Shown: positions 57,171-64,000 of the stretch, piece by piece
Layout: each line of letters begins with the position of its first letter
Numbering within the stretch: position 1 is the first letter of the stretch
From: Armatimonadota bacterium
GTDB lineage: Bacteria > Armatimonadota > UBA5829 > DTJY01
Direction of reading: 5' to 3'
NCBI GenBank assembly: GCA_029907255.1
Contig: JARYMF010000003.1
Location: 128,061 to 192,060 of the forward strand
DNA length: 64,000 nt
The notes under the pieces: generated by a model
The model's input: only the letters and a program-made list of their open reading frames with translations
What the model was told of the DNA's origin: nothing
Database searches by the model: none
Position numbers and translations under genes: made by a program

Positions 57171-57950
57171 ATGCTACTTCGACGCTGGCTATTGTTATCC
57201 CTGTGTGGGCTATTGCTAGCACTTCCGACCATCGTCTTTTCAGCGAAGGTCAAGATGCTGCCGGGCTCCTTTTTGAAGGAACCAGCATACACCCCACAGG
57301 ACCTAAGCCGCATGATTCAGCAAGACAAGGTTGTGGCTCTGCGCTATTCCAAGCACTTTGGGATGTCTCCAGAAGAGCTTGCCAAGTATGTAGAGACATA
57401 CACCTCTGCGAAAAATCTGACCCATTCTCACAGGTATGTTGTCTTCTACATCGGTAAGAATGGCAAGATTGCATCTCGTGCTAGGCTGATCAAAGCGGGG
57501 ACACGAGTATTAATCAACTGGAAGGGCGAGCCAATAATGGACTTGAGATGTGGCAATCCTTTTACCAAAGAGTTGCCAAAGCGCCCGACAGTTGCGCAAA
57601 AGCCTCAGCCTCCTCCAGCTGCTGCCCAGCCAGTTGCATCCCAGCCAGTCGCACAAGTTGAGCCAGCACAGCCGGAAACCGTAACAGTTGTACCTGTAGA
57701 GACCAAGGTTTTGGACGTACCACCAGCAGAATTACCACCACCAATTCCTCCGCAGGTAATTACGGAGACAAAGGTCACAAGCTTCATTCTTCCAGCTTTG
57801 GTTGGTGCTGGCGCCATTGGTGCTTTGTCTGGAGGAGGCGGTAGTTCGCCTGTTGTGCCAGAGCCAACTAGTTTGGTTGTGCTTGGTTTGGGAACGGTTA
57901 GTGCATTATATGCTACTCGTGTAATGATTCACAAAAGCAAAAGAAAGTAA
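57171..57950 (+). CDS. PEP-CTERM sorting-signal protein, proline-rich
   Basis: 259 residues from the ATG at 57171 (AAGGGGG upstream). A signal peptide (LLLSLCGLLLALPTIVFS) is followed by a 100-residue domain, a proline/glutamine-rich linker, a glycine-rich hydrophobic stretch, and the C-terminal sorting signal VPEPTS plus transmembrane helix and the basic tail HKSKRK. PEP-CTERM proteins are processed by exosortase and attached to the surface; no exosortase gene is in the window. The N-domain function is unknown. Confidence 0.75.
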   Translation: MLLRRWLLLSLCGLLLALPTIVFSAKVKMLPGSFLKEPAYTPQDLSRMIQQDKVVALRYSKHFGMSPEELAKYVETYTSAKNLTHSHRYVVFYIGKNGKIASRARLIKAGTRVLINWKGEPIMDLRCGNPFTKELPKRPTVAQKPQPPPAAAQPVASQPVAQVEPAQPETVTVVPVETKVLDVPPAELPPPIPPQVITETKVTSFILPALVGAGAIGALSGGGGSSPVVPEPTSLVVLGLGTVSALYATRVMIHKSKRK

Positions 57951-57975
57951 ATAAATGAAAGCAAGGTGCATTGCG

Positions 57976-58611
57976 ATGAAAAAGCTTCCGATGTATATGG
58001 TTACACTTGTTTTACTTTGTTTCGGGCTGTTAATTGGCTCTGCTCCTATTAATGCAGACCCATGGCCTGACTACATCTCGCACCCAGATACTGTTGACTA
58101 TATTGATGTTTTGTATTCCAATATAAACAACCTGTGGTGCTACTACTTGACCATTGATACCAATGCGTTTGACCCCAGGTTCGGTGAGCTAATAGGTGTA
58201 AAAGGTCTAGCTGTATATCTCAACGCCGGAAATCCTGTAGAAGGAATCCCAGATGATTGGACCGGCTATGAAACTAGCTATACGCGCACGGGTTGGGACT
58301 ACAACGGCGGCTGGGAACCTAATAAAGGCGCATTTGGATATATTACCGGCTCGCCGTTCTACTATGTCCTGCCTGGAGAAATTAATGCTTTGATTGGTGC
58401 AGCATTGTTTCCAATAGGATTCACACCCAACACGGAAACACAAGGATTCCTACTTCACGTAGCTTACCGAAACAACGATACAGTGAATACCCTTTGGGTT
58501 CGTCCCGAGGGTGGCGGCATTGCAGTTCCTGAGCCGGCAGGCGTTCTAGCTTTGATTGGCATAGGCATCCCCGCGCTTTGTGGATTCATTTATAGGAGGC
58601 GAAGCTTATAG
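57976..58611 (+). CDS. PEP-CTERM sorting-signal protein
   Basis: 211 residues from the ATG at 57976 (AAGG upstream); an ATG at 57955 is also possible. A signal peptide ends near residue 30, then a 150-residue beta-rich domain, and the C-terminal signal VPEPAGVLALIGIGIPALCG with the arginine tail YRRRSL. It is five bases after the previous gene at the earlier start, so they form one operon. The substrate of the beta domain is not known. Confidence 0.75.
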   Translation: MKKLPMYMVTLVLLCFGLLIGSAPINADPWPDYISHPDTVDYIDVLYSNINNLWCYYLTIDTNAFDPRFGELIGVKGLAVYLNAGNPVEGIPDDWTGYETSYTRTGWDYNGGWEPNKGAFGYITGSPFYYVLPGEINALIGAALFPIGFTPNTETQGFLLHVAYRNNDTVNTLWVRPEGGGIAVPEPAGVLALIGIGIPALCGFIYRRRSL

Positions 58612-58628
58612 AACGTAGAAGCAAGGCG

Positions 58629-58769
58629 TATCGGACGCGTACAGGGAGGTAAAAGGGGCACCTTCCGATAGACCTAGGCAAATCAGTTTCGCCGTTAGCA
58701 ATCGTTGGTAGAATTCAAAGGCAGCAGTTCATCATAGGTGAGCAAAAGCAAGATGCTGAGTTTGCTCAC
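58629..58769 (+). promoter_or_regulatory. Structured leader of the M48 protease gene
   Basis: Two helices are visible: TATCGGA (58629-58635) with TCCGATA (58664-58670), enclosing AGGT/ACCT, and GTGAGCAAA (58738-58746) with TTTGCTCAC (58761-58769). Neither is followed by a T run. No known riboswitch class could be matched by eye. Confidence 0.35.
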
Positions 58770-58842
58770 ACTTCCGGCCAGCCTCGAGTTAAAAAACGGC
58801 AGAAAAATGAGAACGCCGAAAAATCTAGGAGGAAAAGGTGCC

Positions 58843-60030
58843 ATGAAGCGCATAGCACACAAGTTAATAATACAGCCTCCCTTATGGGTCGTTATGCTTG
58901 TTTTCGCGTTCCTAGCAGTGGCTGGCTCCATTGCTTTATGCGATGAAGAACTTGCAAAACGCGAAATTAGGATGGGCCGTGAAGCCGCGGCTGAGGTAGA
59001 AAAAGAACATAAGCTCATAACAGACCCACAAATAATAGAGCGCGTTAATAGCATAGGCCAAGCAATAGCTAAAATTGCAAATTCCGTGCGAGTTGACGCC
59101 AGTTACGGTAGTTCTGAAATATGCCAGTTTGAATACAAATTTAAGGTAATCGAGGATGATGACATCAATGCATTCTCATTGCCCGGAGGTTTTGTCTATG
59201 TAAATTCTGGCCTGCTTAATTATGTGCAATCCGACCATGAACTGGCAGCCGTTTTGGCCCATGAGATTGCGCATGCCTCACATCATCACATGACATATCT
59301 GCTCAAGGAGCAAAGCCGATTAGACGGGCGCATAGCCCTGGTGCTCCTTGCAGGTATGCTGACAAAAATGAACGCAACCGATCTCGGCAACGTTCTAATT
59401 GGTGCTCAATTGGTAAAAATTGCGCGTATGAGCGGGTACGGCCAAAAAGCAGAACAAGACGCTGACAGAACTGCCGTTGACTATTTAGTAAAAAGCAACT
59501 ATAACCCAGTGGGCATGGTTACCTTTCTAGAACGTCTCGCACGCGATTACACTAATTTGCCGCAGCCAGAATTAGGAATACTTCGGACGCACCCGCCGTC
59601 AAGAGTGCGCGTTAAGAATACAATAGCTCGCATAGAGGCGCTTGGCTTGCCAATTAAAAGAAGGGATGTAACCAAAGCAGTAAAAGCCGAAACAGAAATA
59701 ACTTCGATTAATGGGCAGCAAATAGCGCGAATAAAACTTGGTGAACGAGTTCTTTTTGAACCAGCACCAACAGCAGAAGGATTAAGCTCGGAGGAGCGTG
59801 CGCAGGCAATAGCTGAAAGAGTCAATCAATTGCTTGACTCAGAACCTCAGCTACGTGAAATAAAGGTTGACTTTGACAAAAAAGCTGTAGTGGCACGCGG
59901 AAACACGTTAATAGTTGTTACTGAAGAAGACGTAGCGCTCCAGAAAAAGTCCGCTGAGGAACTTGCAACGCAAGCAGCAAATACAATAAAGCAAGTCATT
60001 TGGCAAGAACTAGTCCAAAGTTTCTATTAA
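58843..60030 (+). CDS. M48 family zinc metalloprotease, exported
   Basis: 395 residues from the ATG at 58843 with AGGAGG 9 bases upstream; the open frame extends 105 bases further without support. A transmembrane/signal segment (PPLWVVMLVFAFLAVAGSIAL) precedes the protease domain, which has the zinc motif HEIAH in LAHEIAHASHHH and a later Glu ligand in KAEQDADRTAVDYL. It resembles BepA/LoiP-type quality-control proteases of the periplasm. A C-terminal domain of unknown role follows (about 300-395). Confidence 0.88.
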   Translation: MKRIAHKLIIQPPLWVVMLVFAFLAVAGSIALCDEELAKREIRMGREAAAEVEKEHKLITDPQIIERVNSIGQAIAKIANSVRVDASYGSSEICQFEYKFKVIEDDDINAFSLPGGFVYVNSGLLNYVQSDHELAAVLAHEIAHASHHHMTYLLKEQSRLDGRIALVLLAGMLTKMNATDLGNVLIGAQLVKIARMSGYGQKAEQDADRTAVDYLVKSNYNPVGMVTFLERLARDYTNLPQPELGILRTHPPSRVRVKNTIARIEALGLPIKRRDVTKAVKAETEITSINGQQIARIKLGERVLFEPAPTAEGLSSEERAQAIAERVNQLLDSEPQLREIKVDFDKKAVVARGNTLIVVTEEDVALQKKSAEELATQAANTIKQVIWQELVQSFY

Positions 60031-60058
60031 TTAAAAACTAGAAATAAAATTCAATAAC

Positions 60059-60090
60059 AACCAGGTTTCGCTTGAAACCTGGTTTTTATT
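60059..60090 (+). terminator. Rho-independent terminator after the M48 gene
   Basis: AACCAGGTTTC and GAAACCTGGTT pair perfectly around a GCTT loop and run into a T-rich tail. Confidence 0.92.
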
Positions 60091-60179
60091 TTTAAGTGCA
60101 TCCCAGTAACCGTTTAGGTAATTAATTACAGGGTAATATAAAGCAAACACTGACCAACTCAATAGGAGGAGAAATAGAA

Positions 60180-60488
60180 ATGCCAGAGTTTGTAAATCCA
60201 TTTACAGGAATGACATCCCGCAAGATGACAGATAGTGAGCTTGTAAGAGCAATTATGCTAGATATAGCGGCTGAACTCGAAGCCGTTCATATCTACACTG
60301 CCCATATGGATGCAACTGACAATCAAGATGCTAAGAAAGTTTTGTACGATATTGCTCTAGAGGAGCTCGTTCACATGGGTGAGTTTACCAAGCTCCTATA
60401 TAATTTGGATCCGGTAGCCGCGGAGAAGGCAAAAGAAGGCATGGCAGAGGTAGAAGCTTTACTTGCCGCCAAGGAGAAAGAAGAATAG
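60180..60488 (+). CDS. Ferritin-like protein, encapsulin-cargo type (COG3461-like)
   Basis: 102 residues, two helices. AAELEAVHIYTAH and ALEELVHMGEFTK carry the Glu and ExxH iron ligands of the short ferritin-like domain known from encapsulin-associated ferritin-like proteins and from the N-terminal part of some archaeal encapsulins. Such proteins assemble to form a di-iron ferroxidase site. An AGGAGGAG site precedes the ATG. No encapsulin shell gene is nearby in this window and no C-terminal targeting peptide is obvious. Confidence 0.7.
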   Translation: MPEFVNPFTGMTSRKMTDSELVRAIMLDIAAELEAVHIYTAHMDATDNQDAKKVLYDIALEELVHMGEFTKLLYNLDPVAAEKAKEGMAEVEALLAAKEKEE

Positions 60489-60548
60489 ACACCGAGTAAA
60501 TTTGAAGATTATAAATCAAAGTTCCAACGTGCAGACTTAACAGAACTT

Positions 60549-63500
60549 TTATTCACCATGTTCCAGTGTAATTGCAAGGACCTTTATGCTCTCTGATTTT
60601 GGAAGGTGAATGGCTATCAGTTCTTTCGATGGGTCAAGTGGCATGGCATAATGATTTAGATAGCACTTTTCGCCGGGTCTGTCTCCATCCGGTGAATGCT
60701 TGTGAAGAGCAATTATACCAGATTTTTCGTCATGTTTTGGTCTTTCGTTCCATGCCGAGAAAAATAATCTTTGGCTATTGTTTCCTCCTGCATACTCAAA
60801 GCTAAACATTCCCTCTGCATCCTGCGATGACGCCGCCAAAAGATGGAGCGCTAAATATCTGCCTTGTTTCACTTTAATTCTCTGCCCTTTACAAGTAACA
60901 GCATTTTTCAACGTATCAACTTTTGGAGGGTATTTGAACGAGACGCGATGTTTCAGTTCTTCATTTGGCTTGGTTACAACCGTGAAATATTCCGATGGCC
61001 ACAGGCCATCCGCTGGAGAAACTGGAGTTGCATCAGGGGGTAACACTTCCGCTGGGAAAGTTGAACCATTCCCGTCAAAATCTCCATCACTTCGGTTGGT
61101 ATCGAAGCTGATGACATCAGCGTCAAACAATTTATCAAGATTTAGAATTTCTAATTTGCCCTTTTTAACCGAAACTGGTATAACAATGCTGTCGTTCCCT
61201 CTTGTTGCAGGAATAGTGGATAACCAAAGCTTGCCATCAATTACAAAATCCCAAACGACCAAGTAGTTCCCATCATACAGCGGCGGGGTAATAGTTGCTT
61301 GCAGAGTAATCTTATCCGCAGGTTTTAGCTCTGCATTTAGAGGAGTCAGCTTGCTTTCCGCAATTGCTTCAACACCGTCAAGGTAATACCAGCGATAGCC
61401 AATCGAAACTTGGCCAGCAGGATAAAAATTGGGACCAACATTCTCAACCGTTAAGCTTACTTTTGTAGGCTTTCCAGCTGTCATTTCCTTTGGCGTAGTG
61501 CTTTCGACAAAACGCAGTCCATAATCAGAATCAAGGTATACCAGTTGCGAAGCACACCCAAGTCCATGAGAACCTAGTCGATTCTGCTCCTCGAAAACGT
61601 CCCATTTTAAGACTAGCTCAGAAGGTCCGCCCAGCGAACTAACCGCAGGCGTTTCAACGGATGTCATTACTTCTACGGTTCTGCCTGGCTCAACATCCGA
61701 CGTGATATTTGCCGCAGATTCTATTGTCAACATAGGTTGAGACTCATCTGCGGGATTAAACCATCTGTATCCAATATTGCAAGTACCTGCTTTCCATGTA
61801 TTTGGCCCATCATTTCGAAGCTTCAAATAAACAGAATATTTACTGCGTGCCTTGGCAAAGGTTGGCATTGTTGAACTCACAACAGTAAATCGTGGGGCAG
61901 GGGGCGTTCCCACCTTGACAGGAACGCATAGAGGTGTGTCACCCGCGGCTGAAAACCAAGTATCGCGCAGACCTGTCATCTCCCACCTAAGCTCATAATC
62001 ACCCTCAGGTAGTGGTTTGCCCTCTTGATCTACAGCTCGTATTCCCACTGTCTTTTCTAATGTCTGGCCTGCGAGAACCGTTGTTTGAATTGGCAACCGC
62101 GCACCTGTATCCGCAAAAAGTCTTCCGTCCTTATACCACCTGCAAGCAATGAAAAACCCTTGTCCAGCATACCACGGCTTCGTCCCCGCGTTCCGAACAG
62201 TCACGTTTATTTGGTAGAGAGCACCCGGCAGCATAACAGATGGGGTATTATGCTTTATAAACTTCGCATCATACGCACGCATGCCGTTAAATCGAAGCAT
62301 GTTTATTCGAGTGAGACCAACGTATTTCACGCCATATTGTCGGCTAGGACATATCTCGCTCCCTTCATGGAAGCCATTCCAACTATCAACAACAACCCAA
62401 TTGGGCTGTTTTGCAATCAATGCATCCCAATCTTTTCGATAAGCCAAACCGTCCATCCTTGAGCGAATTTTAGAGTTTTCGCCGTTAACAGCAGAATCAT
62501 CGTAGCCTGGACCAATGCATGCAATATCAATCCACCCAGTATCATCATATTTAAGACCCAAACCTCCGTAGGGTGCCCAGTATCCATCAGCAGTTTCTAA
62601 TTTGGACTTTAGGCTGTTGGTTGCTATCCATATAAGCCTAGTTCCATCAAAATCTTCAGCAAAACGCTTGTTGCAATATTCGATTGCGGTGGTATCTAAG
62701 TCAGCATTAGATAAGGATTGACCAAAGAAAACAATGTTAGCAGGGCAGGCCCCTTTTTCTGGTGGTAGTTGAACCGTTGCTCGAAACTCTTCGGGTACGC
62801 GGAGAAAGAAATCCCTGATTTTACCGTATAAAACTTCTTGAGCCTTGGGGTTTATTTTACCAGCGTTTTGTTTACCAACTATTGGTGCGTTTAATAGCAG
62901 TGCGACAAGCGGATAATCCCGATTTTCAGCTTTAAGTTCCTTCAAAGCTTGAATAAGAAACAGGATGCTACGTTCCTCTGAGCCTTCATATACTGGAAGT
63001 ATTATGTCTATTCCTGCTCGCCTAACCTCTGAGCATTGTTCTTTATGCCATTGTACCCGATAACCAGAGAACCATGGGCCAACACCATAAAGCGGTTGGT
63101 CGGTTAACTGCATTGCCTCGCTATTTTTTGTCGTGGTGTTCCTTTGGGAAGCACACTGGAAGTTGCAATAATAAGGTGCAAACGAAAGCCTCTCGACAAA
63201 GTATTTTTGCTTTGGTGGCAAAAGGGCGGGCTCAGGCTTTATCATCTGGAAACTCATGTTAGGATTCCATTCTCCTGGGCTTAAGTTTCCATCAATCAAT
63301 GGCGCTCGAGTAACCACTTTTCTACAGACGACAGCGCCATCTTGGATAGCAATCACCGTGGGTACATCTACCAGCTTGATGGTTCCCCAATTTGCCGGAA
63401 CTTGTACATCCTCTTCTGTCTTGACTTTGGGGGAAAAGCTCACAAACCCAGTGTTCTCGCCCCGCATTCGACAGATAATATTAAAGCCCATAATTTGCCC

Positions 63501-63959
63501 AGCCTTTGGAGGACCACCCATCTCCCTCCAAGGCATTGCAAGTTCGATAACATACCCTATGTCTTTGTCCTCAGGCTTGTTAATGGTACCTTGTACCTTT
63601 TTTGCATACTTAAATGTATATATGGTCTTTGGCTTTGGCATGCCAGACTCGCCGACTACGAAACTAGAACCACCGCCCGCACTTACAGACATTTGAAACG
63701 TATTCGCAGACCTGTTGGGTGCTCGGTTGGCATCAGTTTCTAGGAATACTTCGATTGCATCGTCTTCCCAGGGATTGGACATGTGGGTGGTGTTAGTCGC
63801 TTCAATATCCGGATCCTGTATCTCAGCCGCTACGTAAAAGAAGGCGTTATCCCATGCTGTGTAACATGTTACGCGGTCTGCTGCTCTTACGGAAACCCCA
63901 ACAGCAAATACTAATGAGAAAGTTAACAAAAGCAGTACCGACCGTCGCGTATTCAACAT
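60549..63959 (-). CDS. Large secreted multidomain glycan-active protein (CBM9-like plus GH-like plus CARDB-like domains)
   Basis: 1136 residues from the ATG at 63959; the ATG at 63980 is an alternative but has no good site. A signal peptide (VLLLLTFSLVFAVGVSVRA) is followed by a DOMON/CBM9-like domain (about 30-210) with FYVAAEIQDPD and DAIEVFLETDA. A TIM-barrel-like region follows, with DIILPVYEGSEER and VVVDSWNGFHEGSEI, resembling DUF5010/GH99-type catalytic domains. Three CARDB/FN3-like domains containing the repeated GYRW segment follow, then a C-terminal domain. It probably binds and cleaves polysaccharide outside the cell. The substrate is unknown. Confidence 0.65.
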   Translation of the reverse strand: MLNTRRSVLLLLTFSLVFAVGVSVRAADRVTCYTAWDNAFFYVAAEIQDPDIEATNTTHMSNPWEDDAIEVFLETDANRAPNRSANTFQMSVSAGGGSSFVVGESGMPKPKTIYTFKYAKKVQGTINKPEDKDIGYVIELAMPWREMGGPPKAGQIMGFNIICRMRGENTGFVSFSPKVKTEEDVQVPANWGTIKLVDVPTVIAIQDGAVVCRKVVTRAPLIDGNLSPGEWNPNMSFQMIKPEPALLPPKQKYFVERLSFAPYYCNFQCASQRNTTTKNSEAMQLTDQPLYGVGPWFSGYRVQWHKEQCSEVRRAGIDIILPVYEGSEERSILFLIQALKELKAENRDYPLVALLLNAPIVGKQNAGKINPKAQEVLYGKIRDFFLRVPEEFRATVQLPPEKGACPANIVFFGQSLSNADLDTTAIEYCNKRFAEDFDGTRLIWIATNSLKSKLETADGYWAPYGGLGLKYDDTGWIDIACIGPGYDDSAVNGENSKIRSRMDGLAYRKDWDALIAKQPNWVVVDSWNGFHEGSEICPSRQYGVKYVGLTRINMLRFNGMRAYDAKFIKHNTPSVMLPGALYQINVTVRNAGTKPWYAGQGFFIACRWYKDGRLFADTGARLPIQTTVLAGQTLEKTVGIRAVDQEGKPLPEGDYELRWEMTGLRDTWFSAAGDTPLCVPVKVGTPPAPRFTVVSSTMPTFAKARSKYSVYLKLRNDGPNTWKAGTCNIGYRWFNPADESQPMLTIESAANITSDVEPGRTVEVMTSVETPAVSSLGGPSELVLKWDVFEEQNRLGSHGLGCASQLVYLDSDYGLRFVESTTPKEMTAGKPTKVSLTVENVGPNFYPAGQVSIGYRWYYLDGVEAIAESKLTPLNAELKPADKITLQATITPPLYDGNYLVVWDFVIDGKLWLSTIPATRGNDSIVIPVSVKKGKLEILNLDKLFDADVISFDTNRSDGDFDGNGSTFPAEVLPPDATPVSPADGLWPSEYFTVVTKPNEELKHRVSFKYPPKVDTLKNAVTCKGQRIKVKQGRYLALHLLAASSQDAEGMFSFEYAGGNNSQRLFFSAWNERPKHDEKSGIIALHKHSPDGDRPGEKCYLNHYAMPLDPSKELIAIHLPKSESIKVLAITLEHGE

Positions 63960-64000
63960 TTTTGCCAATCCCTTCTGCATGTGGAAACTTGATATTACCA

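Noticed and set aside
1-64000. CRISPR arrays, tRNA, rRNA, transposons, integrases
   Set aside because: No repeated spacer array, cloverleaf-like sequence, rRNA segment or transposase motif was noticed on either strand.

Overview
The window reads as chromosome of a free-living, double-membraned (diderm) bacterium with moderate GC. A PilQ secretin and LspA/Lgt argue for an outer membrane and lipoproteins. PEP-CTERM proteins, many secreted glycosidase-like proteins, a DUF951 gene after rluD and a DUF5658 protein are compatible with Armatimonadota or a neighbouring phylum. That placement is inference from gene content; there is no rRNA gene here. No tRNA, rRNA, CRISPR array, prophage or insertion sequence was recognised.

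Layout. (1) 1-13.6 kb, + strand: a surface-glycan locus with a deacetylase-like protein, a dTDP-L-rhamnose 4-epimerase-like enzyme, a GT2, a methyltransferase, five consecutive GT4 glycosyltransferases, a secreted clan GH-A-like glycosidase and a DUF362 protein. (2) 13.6-17.4 kb: a 1256-residue secreted metallophosphoesterase with its own promoter. (3) 17.6-22.9 kb: signalling, with a multi-GAF/PAS histidine kinase, an NtrC-type regulator that lacks its DNA-binding domain, and a receiver-YcgR/PilZ protein. (4) 23-30.6 kb: housekeeping genes: zinc-ribbon membrane protein, rfbD, ileS, TraR/DksA-like protein, lspA, lgt, rluD, DUF951. (5) 30.6-41.7 kb, - strand: a type IV pilus unit in the order pilM-N-O-P-Q-B-T-C, ending in a sigma-70 factor fused to a degenerate GGDEF domain. 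(6) 41.9-42.6 kb: a small membrane protein, a probable broken gene and a promoter-plus-terminator unit that looks like a small RNA. (7) 42.6-47 kb, - strand: an HtrA-like protease and phoU-pstB-pstA-pstC without pstS. (8) 47.1-50 kb: a DHH phosphoesterase overlapping an archaeal-type ATP-dependent DNA ligase. (9) 50-56.4 kb, - strand: a sugar uptake and degradation operon with a solute-binding protein fused to a permease, a second permease, a GH127 enzyme and a ThuA-like protein. (10) 56.5-64 kb: a DUF5658 protein, two PEP-CTERM proteins, an M48 protease, a ferritin-like protein and a large secreted multidomain protein at the right edge.

The strongest candidate for an undescribed system is the pilus cluster with its sigma-GGDEF fusion. 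The GGDEF signature is destroyed (DDKVF) but the upstream RxxD that forms the c-di-GMP inhibitory site is kept, so the protein may be a sigma factor that senses c-di-GMP. A receiver-YcgR/PilZ protein 8 kb away, and the MshEN-like N-terminus of PilB, are further possible c-di-GMP effectors. Other notable points are the SBP-permease fusion paired with a permease carrying an enlarged external loop, the DHH-ligase pair and the putative small RNA.
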